Made by a program: the position numbers and the translations under genes
In this document: in pieces, positions 1 through 11,177 of the stretch
Position numbering within the stretch: position 1 is the first letter of the stretch
How the letters are laid out: every line of letters starts with the position of its first letter
Assembly: GCA_021234155.1 (NCBI GenBank)
Contig: JAJEKV010000139.1
Span: forward strand, 1,546,386 to 1,610,385
From: Isoetes taiwanensis
Lineage: Eukaryota > Streptophyta > Lycopodiopsida > Isoetales > Isoetaceae
Reading direction: 5' to 3'
DNA length: 64,000 bases
Notes under the pieces: model-generated
Told to the model about the DNA's origin: nothing
The model's database searches: none
What the model saw: the letters and a program-made list of their open reading frames with translations, nothing else

Positions 1-128
1 CTTCCAGAGTACTACTTTGTGCAAAACTGGTTAAAATGGCTAGTTAGGAAATTCTGCACTAGATGTTTATTGTTCCTTTATAGAACAACTTGATAATGAA
101 GCACTGCTCCATAGCCTGTGGCACAGCC

Positions 129-232
129 AAAAGATATAAAAATCCACCTTTGCATTTCAAGAACATATCTCGCACCATTCCAAAGATATAAAATCCCTTT
201 TGCGTTCCAAGAACATCTTTCACACCATTCCA
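129..232. repeat. 52-bp tandem duplication, two imperfect units
   Basis: Two adjacent units each run from an AAAGATATAAAA-type start, through a TTGCRTTYCAAGAACAT core, to a CACCATTCC end. They differ by a few substitutions and one small length change. The surrounding 1-494 is AT-rich and shows no convincing gene. Confidence 0.7.
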
Positions 233-494
233 CAGATGTTACATATATGAATGCCCAATCGTTACAGCAACTCGTCTATTTCATTCTAGATATAAATACG
301 AAATTAAGTAGTAGGCATTTTTGAATGCCACAATGTATGTTGCATAGTTTGCAGATATCAATGAAACTGAAAGAAGAACAAAGGAGTGCGAAAAACATCT
401 TAGCATCAATGTATAGAAAACAATGTTCAAAGAATGGGCAAATTATAAAATATAGAAAGAAAAAAAATGAAGAAAGAATACAGTATAATTGGTG

Positions 495-1460
495 TTATGC
501 AGCATAACGGGACAAATTTCTGAGGAATCTGGGAGGCGAAAGGAAAGGGCAATGGGATTCATAAGAAGCGATGCGGCGGAGGCGGCGAAAAGATTTGAAG
601 TAGCGGCGGAGGGAGGATTTCATTTTGGAGCAAAGGGTGGGTTTTTTTTCTCGAATTTTTGACGGAGGAGAGTGGAGGGGGTAAGAGCGCAGATACGAGG
701 CCCGGCTGGAAAAATTTGAATGCGAATAATTTGAATGCGAATACCCTGCACTGCTGCTGCTCAGCATTATGGCGCTCTTTGGATTTGGCAGAAGAATCGA
801 AGCTCTGCTGCAAAAATGGTGCGCTTTTAATTCGGATCGGCTCCTCCAAAACAACGCCTTCATACCCACCCAAGGGGTCCGTCGTGGCCTCATCGTGCTG
901 ACGTGGACCCCCCTCGACGTGCCAAATTCGGTCCCTAGCGACTTTTATTATGAGTCACTCCCTCAAGACTTCCTCTCTACAATAGACTGGAACTCGGTGG
1001 CTCCAGCTTTAATTTGCTTCAATCCCACACGCTATTCCCATGTCCAGTCCAGAACCTGCATGGCTTCTTCTGTTTGCAGAGTGGAAATCGACCCTCCTGT
1101 TCTGCTCAGGAGATCAATTTCCTCAATCAACACGTAAATCCATGTTGCAGGGGGTAGTCCCAGTCACCCATTCCAAGACTTGCTTTTGTCTAATGCCAGT
1201 CGCATCACCCCCTCGAATGCGCTCCCCATTTCCATCCCCACATACATCGTGGATCCACTGGTTACATTCCTTCCATTGGATCAACCTTTGCAGGTCAACT
1301 GCAGTAGGAAGAAAGGTATGTCAATTTCCATGACTTATGGGCAAGGGCAATGTGGTTGTTGGAAGGGGTCCCCAAATGCCTTATTTCCTATAGTAGATTC
1401 TATAAGTTGGTGGAATACATTCGAAATGAGAGCAGGTCTTCTTAACTTGGTGGAATAGAT
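495..1460 (+). other. GC-richer patch with short ORFs, unassigned
   Basis: This patch is much richer in G and C than its flanks. It starts with a purine-rich stretch of GGCGGAGG-like repeats (about 560-710) and a doubled TTTGAATGCGAATA motif near 715-742. An ATG at 769 opens 122 codons (to 1137, starting MALFGFGRRIEALLQ), and another frame stays open from 1180 to 1458. I recognise no domain in either. The composition would suit a first exon with a CpG-rich 5'UTR, but no splice structure can be defined. It could equally be a decayed gene fragment. Confidence 0.25.
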
Positions 1461-2475
1461 TTGGCAGCTACAAATTGAGAGCGTGTCTTTGTTCCTTAAA
1501 AATGTCCTTCCTTATGGGCCCAACCTCAAGGAAGAATCTTCTTGGCAACATGTCATTATGTAAAATTCAGTTGCACCATTAGAAGTTTTCCGAAGGCACC
1601 ACAATCTACAATGCCCCATTTTTATGACCTTTTATCTCGATGAATACCATTGGTACTATTAACTAGAACTAGTGAGTAGAAAAGGACTACCAGCTCCCTG
1701 AATTTCTTGAGCTATGCCCTTAGAAGCTAGCGCATTCTGATCAATTGCAAATCAAAGAAAGCCTTTATATTTAGAAGGCTGCAAGAAAGTACTTATCTAT
1801 ATATAATACTAATGCCGAAATAAGAGGATAGTTTGTGCAGCATCTTGACCATTGATTTCTTTTAAGTTATTTTCATCCCTTGGATTAGCAGTTTGTTTAG
1901 GGCGGTTCGTTTTGGTTCAATGGAAAAACTCGAGTCGGGCACTCTTTTCCTGGTTCTGGGAATCTAATGCTGCGACATTGAAGAGGTCCCATAGGTAAAG
2001 TTTTAAAGCATTTAAAGCTTTTCAAGCAGTCCCCTTCCGCTTATCATTCTAGCAAGGTATGAGCTTTGTAGTATTTGATGTTCATATACCCAACTCTTTG
2101 CCGTCTACAGCATATGATGGCAAAGAATATATATATACAACATGAAACCCTGACGTAACAGAGGCAATACCAGGTTCAGAGGAACGTAAATTCAAAATGG
2201 TGGTTCAAAGCCCGGGGGATTTACATTTTTTGGGTGTACAAAACATGTGAGTTCAACTATAGGGTTTTTTTTTTACTCCTTTACATAGGCATACTTCCCA
2301 TTAGAGGTTTTTTTCACCACTATTTGGGATAAACTATATACGTTAGGGGTTAATTAGCCTTCATAAGTCAGTATACCAGGGGTGTTTTTGGCCACCCTTG
2401 AACGCAGATGGCATATCCCCTTTGTTATAAGCGAATCCCCCGGAGTTCAGAGAACCTATATGGCAGTAAAATGGG
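1461..2475. other. No gene seen; AT-rich left flank of the hAT element
   Basis: AT-rich sequence with stop codons in all frames and no recognisable motif. Bases 2468-2475 (AAAATGGG) are the left copy of the hAT target-site duplication. Confidence 0.6.
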
Positions 2476-2493
2476 CAGGGTTGCCCTTAAGGG
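2476..2493. repeat. hAT left terminal inverted repeat
   Basis: Sequence CAGGGTTGCCCTTAAGGG. It pairs with the reverse complement of 7784-7801 and of the duplicated right end 9790-9807. The CAGGG start is typical of hAT termini. Confidence 0.8.
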
Positions 2494-2997
2494 TAAATTT
2501 GTGAAGGTGTAATTTAGAAATGTTGGCTAATAATAGTTTTTTAGCAATAGCAAAGTTGGCGATTTCATCACAAACTTCAACACTAGCTATAGAAATATTG
2601 GCAAATTTTGACCAACCACGTTTAGCCAAGAAGTTCAATAAAATTCAAGATGTACTAGAACGAAATTTTCTAGGATGCCTACTTAGACAATTATGGTCTT
2701 CTATGGCAACCTGATAACTATTACGGAAAACACTAGGAATTTCGAATGATTCTATTTGGAGTAGTGGAAGAACATGCGAATCAGTTGAGCTACCAAACAA
2801 AGTTGAGTGCAATTGGGGCATATTGTGAGCAATTTATATAGTTAATACACCACTGTTGTCTTAATTAAGTTTGGGCTTAAATAGACAGTTTAAAGATACA
2901 TTGTACTAGCAAAAATATGTCCTTTTTTTACTATTAGTTTGGAATAATGGCGTGTTATCATGGAATAAGAAGAAACCAATTTCAATTGGTCCTAAAG

Positions 2998-3070
2998 GAA
3001 ATATCCTTAAAACCATCGGATGAAATCTTAGGACGAAATATCCTTAAAACCATCGGATGAAATCTTAGGG
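2998..3070. repeat. 37-bp direct duplication
   Basis: Two almost identical 37-bp units, each beginning GAAATATCCTTAAAACCATC, lie back to back inside the non-coding 3' part of the hAT element. A more diverged duplication around a GATTAATTCCTAGAACTGTC core occurs at about 3290-3410 and 3450-3580. Confidence 0.8.
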
Positions 3071-3824
3071 AAAAACATTGTTCCCACGGCATCGATTCGA
3101 TTCTGTAGCAGCCAATTTCAATGTTCATAACACATATTAAACATTCGTTCTAAAGCCTAACTCCAGATTTCCTAGACTTTGACTCAGATCGGACATCGTC
3201 GTCCGCCGATTCTTGGAGCTCCAATTCAGAAAGTCCACATATCCATCTGAAAATAGAATCGTTCAAGCTTGTCTTTTGTCTCCTTCATTTTTTCCTGTAA
3301 TTTAGTTGCAAATCTTATCTATATAACATGGCCTCAATGATTAATTCCTAGAACTGTCTAACTAATAACAGGGACATTATTGTATAACAGAACTCTAATA
3401 ATTGGCATGCTTGTCAAAACCCATTCAAAAAGCAGTGTGGCACACAGCATGTCCTCCAGTAATTTAGTTGTAAACGTTACCTATATAATATGAGCTCAAC
3501 AACGAAATCCCTGCAATGATTAATTCCTAGAACTGTCTAACAAATAACAGCAAAATTATTGCATAACAGAACTGCAACATTTTGGATGCTTGTGAAACCT
3601 CTTCCAGATCTAAAAATCAGTTTTTGATTGGCAGCCTCCTAGAAGCTTACTAAGTCACCACAGTTTGCCTTTATTGTCATGATGCTTCAACTTATTCTTA
3701 CATCAGATGGGTAACCATGGAATGATTCAACTAACCACAGAATGATCCTATTGAACTACAGCTTAAAACCTAAATTGTAATACCTGACAGACATCAAACA
3801 GGAGATGTTTTAGTTCTATATGCT

Positions 3825-4479
3825 CTAAAATAATACAACCTTCTTCAGAGTATACCTGCATGTATATGATCGTAGAGCAATATCCAGATTTTTCTCCAGC
3901 CTATTCCGGACCTTATTCTTTAAATAATTCATGGTGATAAATACTCGTTCATCCTCTACTGAGCCTAGAATCATGGTCTGACATAAACGAGCAAGCCTGA
4001 AATACTCTGGCATTCAGTCTTGAAGAAACTGCCTATTACTCAAGAACATCCAAAGTCTAGTTATTGAACCAGACTCTTTAGGGTTCTCTAGCTCTACACA
4101 TTGAGCCCATATTGTTTTCCCAAAGCATTGTGATTGTTCCAACAATGCATTCCCATATATGATGTTGCACAATGTTTCTGATCCTATAGTAACAGTCTTG
4201 CAGAAATGTATCTTTAAGAGTGCGAAGCTTGCTCTTGAAGTCAATCTGCTTTAAATGCTTATGGTGTTCGTCATGCGTGATGATCCAGAACTGAGGATAC
4301 ACAATAGACATTGCATCTAGCAGCTTGTCTCTTGGAAAACGTTCTTTGGCCACAACACCTGCCATATCTTGAAGATTTTTTCGTACAGAATTAATGATTT
4401 CAGCAAATGTTTCTTTGGTTACTGGAGTACGTCGTAAGAGATGTCTTCGAATCCGTTTCTTTGGTGCATACATCTGCAA
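3825..4479 (-). pseudogene. hAT transposase C-terminal dimerisation region, broken
   Basis: The upper frame (4479-4078) reads RFPRDKLLDAMSIVYPQFW, a typical hAT segment before the dimerisation domain. The lower frame (4244-3825) carries EYFRLARLCQTMILGSVEDE and RVFITMNYLKNKVRNRLEKN, the hAT C-terminal dimerisation block. Joining them needs a frame change. A TGA at 4014-4016 interrupts QD*MPEYF. The sister fragment at 42411-42519 has CGA there, so the stop is a C-to-T change at a CpG. Confidence 0.75.
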
Positions 4480-5441
4480 ATTCCAATATTAGATGTAGAA
4501 GATTTTAGAAATAACTTGAAAGCATAGATTATCACCTGCACTAAATGAGAGTTGACCTTCATGCACAAAGTGTCATTGGCAGCAAACTTTAAAATGCTTT
4601 TATCCCCATCCACAGCGAGTAAGTCATTTCATAATATAAAATTCTCTTTATCATATGGGCCATTAATAAGGTACATGAAATCCAATATGATGCATGCCAT
4701 CTGTCTAGCCTGTACATACTCTGGAATGTACATAGTGCGTTTTGAGCAAGCTTTATCAAGAAATTCATCTCTTTTAGCATAGGCCGCATGCATGCACAAG
4801 AATTCAGAACTTAAACATGCAAAATAATATGAAAATAATATTTGGAACGAACAAGGCACTACAAAACAGATCAAATGAGATTAAATATGGCAGAATTAGC
4901 AGCACTTGCCCATACCTGCTAAAGTTAACAAGGTTTCAATATCTGTGAGCGGAGCAAGCAATAGTATCGGCTTTTCTGAATCTTGACCGCTTTTTGATGA
5001 TAGCTTGTCCATTAATCCTACTAATGAAGGATATTCTAAAAATAAACGTTGCGCTGGTTTATCGAGTGATATCCATCTCGTGCTAACAGTATTTTAACAA
5101 TTTATTACCCTTAGTCAAACCCGCTGCCATCGTTTTGAACTTGTGAAATCTGAAAACAGGGAGACACCAAGGCAAGAATGTACAAGCATGATACAATAAG
5201 AGTGAGCAGGGATTGGATTGTATACGGACTTATCCTGCATACATTTATTACCGTTTCTAACTTATCCATCACATGCCATGTCGTTTTAGGATAGCTAATG
5301 CACTAAGAACATACAAAACATCTAATTATCCATAATCCAAACAATCATTAGCCCCTGTTACTGCTGCAGCAATGTACACAGCGGCACTCAACGTTCTCTA
5401 TATTCACTCTATATTCTCTATATTCACACACAAGCAAGAAA

Positions 5442-6430
5442 TTATAAGCATGATACAGTAAGATGTGGGCAGCATGAGACATATCTTTTTGAACTTCGGC
5501 AAAAGAAATTAGAAATGTCCTTTATCAAGCCTTCGATCTTCCCAACACTGTCAAAATTATCAACAATCTTGTAAGCAAGATTCATTCTATGAGCCATGCA
5601 ATGCACACCCAAAGCGTAAAGGGCCAGTGCAGTTTGAATCCTCATGCTCAGCCCATTACGACATCCCTGCATCACAGAGCAACCGTCCAAGCCAATGCAA
5701 ACCAGCTTTCTTGCAATACCAATTGCCGAAAGCCCCAAATTTTTCTTCAAGCTCTCTTCAACAGTGGCAAATATGTTCTCTGCGGTTGCATTTTTTTGCA
5801 AGTGTGTGATCCTCACGTAAGATGCACGTCTCACAAAGTGGGTCACATAGTATGAGATGGCAAAATATTCACAAGCACGCAAATCTTCTTGCATATTGTG
5901 CTGGAGTACTTCATCAATACATTTTGCAAACTCCCAACCACTTTGCTTAGACCAATGACAATTGGGGAAGTTTTGATTGCATTGCATTTCCAGAATTTCC
6001 TTTTCCTTGGGATAATCAGTCATAGGTCTTCCTTTCCTTAATACGTGAAACACAGCTTGTAATTGCACCAATTTTGCTTGCAGATTTTTATCAGCAACCT
6101 TTTCAAGCAAGTCTTTGATTGGTTTGACAGTAGGTAATTCCTTCTTTGCTAAGTACTCCTTATATTCATCAACATATTGCAAATGCCTACAATCATTCTT
6201 CATTTTCCATGTCACTGTGCGTACTTCCTTTCCACCCTCCATCATCTTAACATATGTTTTATCAGCGTGCTTCTCTATCGTGTTCAACTTCAACTGCATG
6301 TCAACATTATTTCCTTGTTTCCATGAGCATGCATCACAACGTGCTCTACTTGCTCTAGGAAATCTAAACTCGTCTTCCTCAATTATGGGCACTATGCATG
6401 GGAATCTCCTTCTCCAATCTTCTTGAAACT
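5442..6430 (-). pseudogene. hAT transposase zinc-finger and catalytic core
   Basis: The open frame begins FQEDWRRRFPC and has a C-x2-C...H cluster (RCDACSWKQ ... EKHADK) like the BED/TTF-type DNA-binding finger of hAT proteins. It is followed by a helical linker and a core with GLDGCSVMQG, containing the likely catalytic Asp, and then VHCMAHRMNLA, the conserved C-x-AH-x2-NL block of hAT transposases. The frame ends at 5442 (316 codons from the ATG at 6392), probably close to a splice donor after KIEGLIKDISNFF. The N-terminal part of this frame (6391-6430) is repeated at 8407-8446, but the rest is not. Confidence 0.75.
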
Positions 6431-6528
6431 CTCTACCTTAAGTCCATTGACCGGATTTCCTTTTCCACCTCTTCCCCTTGCCATTTTTTGTAACATTGTC
6501 ATGCAGACCATTTGCACCATGATCAACT

Positions 6529-6744
6529 CTAGAACAGAGTTTGCTGCCTCTTTATTTGAACCTCCAATTCTGGTTTTTCATCCTCACATTCACCTACAAT
6601 CACAATGCTTGGCGAGAGCTCCACATGTATACTAGGAGTTTCTTGGACATTTGTTGTGGTAAGAGTTTCCTGGACACTGCTGCTACAAGCTGTTGAATCC
6701 TTATTGCATGTCTGAAAGAATGATAGAATGCTTTTGCTAGACAT
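6529..6744 (-). pseudogene. hAT transposase N-terminal exon
   Basis: The ATG at 6742-6744 starts MSSKSILSFFQ, resembling the short basic LSFF start of many hAT and ZNF862-like proteins. It is followed by a Ser/Thr- and Glu-rich low-complexity stretch and a stop after 71 codons. The next coding frame (about 6430 downward, FQEDWRRRFPC) is different. An AAG|GTAGAG donor-like sequence lies between them, so a short intron or a frameshift separates the two. The block is duplicated almost exactly at 8547-8762. Upstream (7560-7690) is a GC-richer stretch ending in a possible CAGATTAG|GTAATT donor, which may be the 5'UTR exon. Confidence 0.55.
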
Positions 6745-7783
6745 TTTAGATAGTTAAAAGCCTGCAACACATAAAGAACTTTGTTAGAAAATTTGCCTCT
6801 CAGACGATTCACATCTTTATTTATGTAAGATAAATTAGTCGAGTCATGCTGTAATCATCAAATAGATTTAATAGATTAATAAATTAGCTCAAAATTTTGC
6901 AGAAAAAAAAGCCAAAGGATAAAAAGAGATTTTGCAAAATTGCTAATCGTCATGGCAAGAACAGCTTGACATCCTGGTTTCACCTATCAAACTAAAGCAC
7001 TTTATGAACAACATGATCTATGTCCATTGAGTTAACACCAAAGAAAGTTCTACTCAGCATGAAAATTCTAATTAAATAACGTGACTTGTTTCCCAATTTA
7101 AATATCCATACCAATCGCGCCAGGAGTCTCAGTTTTGCGCTTTCATCGCACTCACAAACAAATTACAAATTATCAGAAATTCAAAGTCACTTTATTTAGA
7201 TTTAGATCATATAATTGTGAGCCAAGCAAAAAAACAAAACACAAAGAAAGACCTTCTAAGTAGAAGCATCAAAATCTGGATTGGTAATACGTCTATTACC
7301 TGACTATCTAAAAGCATCTGTACGGAGCGTATCGTTTCTTATTCCATACCTTAGACTCAAATTCGTATCATTTAATCGAAGCCCTGATGAAGTTTTCAAT
7401 ATCATTCAGCTGTTTTTTGCATGAGATGCACAGACTTTGGTTTTCAAAAGCATTCTTCATTTGGAAATGAGATTATGATTTGCAACAAGTTGTAAAGAAC
7501 CCTTTCATTAGTAGACGTTTCAAGGAATGTAATGTTTTAGTACCAAGAAATTACCTAATCTGAGAGGAGGGGGATAAGCAGCGAATTCATAAGGAAACCG
7601 AGAAAAATGGTTGGCGAAACACTTTATTGGAGCCCAAAAATCACGGCGAATAGAAGAAAGGCGGGAGGCAGAATAGTCGAAAATTTGGCTTAAAAAGGAA
7701 AATTTAATTTATTCGTATTCTACTCATCTTTAGCATTATATTTTTTAAAATATTTGAAATCTAGCCATTGGGCTAAAATTAGC

Positions 7784-7801
7784 CCCTTAAGGGCAACCAC
7801 G
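7784..7801. repeat. hAT right terminal inverted repeat
   Basis: Ends CCTTAAGGGCAACCACG, an imperfect reverse complement of the left terminus. The final bases are mutated compared with the duplicated end at 9790-9807 (GGCAACCCTG). It is followed by AAAATGGA, the right target-site copy. Confidence 0.75.
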
Positions 7802-7829
7802 AAAATGGACTCCATTTCAAAGATAGGTC

Positions 7830-7890
7830 CTAGATCGAGAGTGATCCTTTCAAGCGTAAGTACATTTTCTCCAATCAAATTGGTGATGAA

Positions 7891-7932
<42 letters not shown>

Positions 7933-8398
7933 TCTACTGGGACATATAGTTTGAGATCATTGTGGTTTTTTGCAGTGGTTGCTAGGGTTGCATTTTCTTG
8001 GTGCCAAAAGAAGATTTGCGGATGTGTGTATGAAGATCTTTGCTTTTTTTTATCCTCGCCGGTTTTGTTGTCTTATTGTTCTTTTGCTCATTGTTAGGTA
8101 TTTCTACACTCTGCATTTGTTTGTTACTCTGTCAAACTTTTGTGAGGATGGAAACTCTTGAATCATTTTTCTTGTGCAAAGTACTACTTTTCCTTGCTAT
8201 GTGACTTTCCATTGTGCTTTTTAGAGACTCCTCCATTGTAAATGTTTGGTTATGGACTCTCAATGGATTGATATATATCGTTTTTAAAAGTAGATATTCC
8301 TTAGATCTCTAGATAGCACATCATCCCTTTTTTTTTTGAAAGATCAAATTAACTAATATTAATCCAGAGTAAATACAAGACGAGCGATACTAGGGTAC
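7830..8398. repeat. Dispersed segment R2, copy a (with poly-T tract)
   Basis: This segment is nearly identical to 15377-15941. It runs from AGGTCCTAGATC through a TTGGTGATGAATATGA motif, a long T tract (7897-7930) and TTTGAGATCATTGTGG, to AAATACAAGACGAGCGATAC. Its first ~95 bp occurs a third time at 9831-9923. The right part (from a T-tract near 8329) resembles the reversed poly(A) tail of a retroelement. Short ORFs here are open only because of composition. Confidence 0.85.
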
Positions 8399-8406
8399 TC
8401 CTGCCC

Positions 8407-9807
8407 ACACTATGCATGGGAATCTCCTTCTCCGATCTTCTTGGAACTCTCTACCTTAAGTCCATTGACCGGATTTCCTTTTCCACCTCTTCCCCTTGCC
8501 ATTTTTTGTAACATTGTCATGCAGACCATTTGCACCACGATCAACTCTAGAATAGAGTTTGCTGCCTCTTTATTTGAACCTCCAATTCTGGGTTTTCATC
8601 CTCACATTCACCTACAATCACAATGCTTGGCGAGAGCTCCACATGTATACTAGGAGTTTCTTGGACATTTGTTGTGGTAAGAGTTTCCTGGACACTGCTG
8701 CTACAAGCTGTTGAATCCTTATTGCATGTCTGAAAGAATGATAGAATGCTTTTGCTAGACATTTTAGATAGTTAAAAGCCTGCAACACATAAAGAACTTT
8801 GTTAGAAAATTTGCCTCTCAGACGATTCACATCTTTATTTATGTAAGATAAATTAGTTGAGTCATGCTGTAATCATCAAATAGATTTAATAGATTAATAA
8901 TATAGCTCAAAATTTTGCAGAAAAAAAGCCAAAGGATAAAAAGAGATTTTGCAAAATTGCTAATCGTCGTGGCAAGAACAACTTGACATCCGGGTTTCAC
9001 CTATCAAACTAAAGCACTTTATGAACAACATGATCTATGTCCATTGAGTTAACACCAAAGAAAGTTCTACTCAGCATGAAAATTCTAATTAAATAACCTG
9101 ACTTGTTTCCCAATTTAAATATCCATACCAATGGGAGTCTGTGTTTGCAGTTTACTGCACTCACAAACAAATTACAAATTATCAGAAATTCAAAGTCACT
9201 TTATTTAGATTTAGATCATATAATTGTGAGCCAAGCAAAAGAACAAAACACAAAGAAAGACCTTCTAAGTAGAAGCATCAAAATCTGGATTGGTAATACG
9301 TCTATTACCTGACTATCTAAAAGCATCTGTGCGGAGCATATCGTTTCTTGTTCCATTTAGACTTAAATTCGTATCATTTAATCGAAGCCCTGATGAAGTT
9401 TTCAATATCATTCAACTGTTTTTTGCATGAGATGCACAGACTTTGGTTTTCAAAAGCATTCTTCATTTGGAAATGAGATTATGATTTGCAACAAGTTGTA
9501 AAGAACCCTTTCATTAGTAGACGTTTCAAGAAATGTAATGTTTTAGTACCAAGAGATTACCTAATCTGAGAGGAGGGGGATAAGCAGCGAATTCATAAGG
9601 AAACCGAGAAAAATGGTTGGCGAAACACTTTATTGGAGCCCAGAAATCACGGCGAATAGAAGAAAGGCGGGAGGCAGAATAGTCGAAAAATTGGCTAAAA
9701 ATGGAAAATTTAATTTATTCGTATTCTACTCATCTTTAGCATTATATTTTTTAAAATATTTGAAATCTAGCCATTGGGCTAAAATTCGTCCCTTAAGGGC
9801 AACCCTG
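8407..9807 (-). mobile_element. Truncated duplicate of the hAT right (5') end
   Basis: Close copy of 6391-7801: the N-terminal transposase exon (8547-8762 on the minus strand, same MSSKSILSFFQ start), the upstream intron-like sequence and the right terminal repeat, here intact as GGCAACCCTG ending at 9807. The left end stops abruptly at 8407, inside the transposase frame, next to the R2 segment. The element is therefore a partial duplication and not an independent insertion. The flank AAACTGGA after 9807 still resembles the target duplication of the main copy, so the flank was duplicated with it. Confidence 0.85.
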
Positions 9808-10856
9808 AAACTGGACTCCATTTCAGCATAGGTCCTAGATCAAAAGTGATCCTTTCAAGCGTAAGTACATTTTCTCAAATCAAATTGGTGATGAATATGA
9901 TTTTTTTTTTTTTTTTTTTTTTTACATCTTGTTTATCATGAACCAAACTGCACATTTGCAACAAGACGTACTATGATCTAGGTTTAAAGTCTGATCTGTT
10001 TGGGGCTAGTTAAGGTTTACATATGCAAATATGTTTAATGGATTAAAAATTCTCATACACTCTTGCCTACTACACTTGCTTGTATGTCTAAGAGCTTTGA
10101 GCTCCATAATAGTAAGCCTGACACAAACATTTATACAGGGGTATAAATGCTGGTTTTTCTAGTCTATAGAAGCTATTTTGAGAGCTTAGCTGCTGTATCC
10201 TAGCAAAAATTGATATTTCCAATCTAAACTGGTCCGCCAATATTCTGTTGTTACATTGGCAGAACATCAAATGTTTGAATGACAACTAACTACTGCTTGG
10301 TATTAATATTTTCTTGATATTTCCAAACTACTACTGATCTTGACCATTCTACTGAACATAGTTTAAATTGAATGCCTTAAGCATTATCTAAAGTTGATGG
10401 TAGCACCATATAATTTACATTGCATTTTCTCTACTATAAGATTATAAACATACAGTTAGGCATTAATGTAATTATTAGTATTTATATTGTATCGTAAGTT
10501 CGTGAGCATTGAATACCCTTTACACTGGGTGGTTGTCCCGTATTTGCTAACATAAACCAGGTATTTAACTTGGGCTATAGGTTATAATGTCATTGAAAAT
10601 AGCTGAGCTAAAATACGACATCAGATATAACACCTAACTTTTTAATTTTACCTTATTTTCGTATCTTTAGGGTTGGAATATCCCCCTTGCACTAATCGGT
10701 CACGATGACGTAGACCTAATCCGGCATGTCTATTTTTGCTTACAAATCTATATCCGGGTATGATTATTTAAGATCTCTCTGCACCTTGCATACTTCTATC
10801 CTCCTTCCAGTAGCAGATATGATCACGATGGTCTGAATCGTAAGATTACCCTGTGT
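9808..10856. other. No gene seen; T tract and left flank of retroelement copy 1
   Basis: Contains the third copy of the R2 start (9831-9923, ending in a T tract) followed by AT-rich sequence with no durable frame. A single TTTAGGG occurs near 10668. The 5' boundary and promoter of the retroelement that begins coding at 10857 must lie here but cannot be placed. Confidence 0.5.
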
Positions 10857-11177
10857 ATGGGTAGACGCAAAGGAGGATTTAACAAGTCCACTCTGATCAA
10901 AATGGAAGAGGAAAAGAAGAAAGCTGAAAAAAGAAAGAAAAATTTTGAGTTTCATAAACCTACAAAGGTTTTAGTTGTTGGGAAAAGCCCTTATAATTTA
11001 GAAGGGGAAGGCAGTTCTGCACAGGGTTTCCAAATTCCAGCCCCTACGAAGTTGGGCCCTTCCAATCCGCCAATAAATCATGGCATGGATGTGAGTAATA
11101 TTCCAGCAACTCCAGCATCTCCAGTTATTCCTGCAGGCTCCTCTGGCAACAAAAACGATGGCAACAATATTAACCAG
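10857..11177 (+). CDS. Exon 1: basic N-terminal domain of the element's protein
   Basis: The ATG at 10857 starts MGRRKGGFNKSTLIK, followed by a Lys/Glu-rich helix (KMEEEKKKAEKRKKN) and FEFHKPTK, then a low-complexity Pro/Ser/Asn tail. Copy 2 starts MPRKKGDLNHATRKRM and has YQFHKSVK at the same place, which supports the start. The highly basic character suggests nucleic-acid binding or nuclear targeting; this is inference, as no family is recognised. The exon ends AACCAG|GTTTCT at 11177/11178 after exactly 107 codons, so the intron is in phase 0, as in copy 2. Without splicing the frame would stop four codons later. Confidence 0.65.

Larger units (their letters stand above)
3825..6744 (-). pseudogene. 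hAT transposase gene, multi-exon, disrupted
   Basis: A transposase of the hAT superfamily would catalyse cut-and-paste transposition in the nucleus. Read from right to left, the coding traces are: an N-terminal block (6744-6529); a zinc-finger and catalytic-core block (about 6430-5442); a block with the TRWISLD motif (about 5095-4913); and a C-terminal dimerisation block (4479-3825). The last includes VEDERVF..MNYLKNKVRNRL, which is characteristic of hAT C-termini. Gaps between blocks are AT-rich and partly fit introns. At least one nonsense codon (4014-4016) and a frame change near 4090-4240 break the C-terminal part, and the N-terminal block ends in a stop before the core frame begins. The relatives I recognise are the KIAA1586/ZNF862-like hAT group. 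It is probably inactive. Confidence 0.75.
2476..7801 (-). mobile_element. hAT-superfamily DNA transposon, 5.3 kb, decayed
   Basis: The left end begins CAGGGTTGCCCTTAAGGG at 2476. The right end at 7784-7801 is its imperfect reverse complement (CGTGGTTGCCCTTAAGG when reversed). The two ends are flanked by AAAATGGG (2468-2475) and AAAATGGA (7802-7809), which match at seven of eight bases, as expected for the 8-bp target duplication of hAT elements. A broken, intron-containing transposase gene lies between them on the minus strand, with its start at the right. The duplicated right end at 9807 has the intact terminus, so the ACG ending here is a local mutation. The 2500-3800 portion is AT-rich non-coding 3' sequence containing small internal duplications. 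Confidence 0.85.

Noticed and set aside
495-893. 132-codon minus-strand ORF and overlapping ORFs
   Set aside because: Overlapping frames on both strands of a G-rich patch, with Arg/Ser/Pro-rich translations typical of compositional openness.
7897-7930. T tracts as regulatory elements
   Set aside because: They are most simply reversed poly(A) tails or slippage tracts of retroposed sequence, and their lengths vary between copies.
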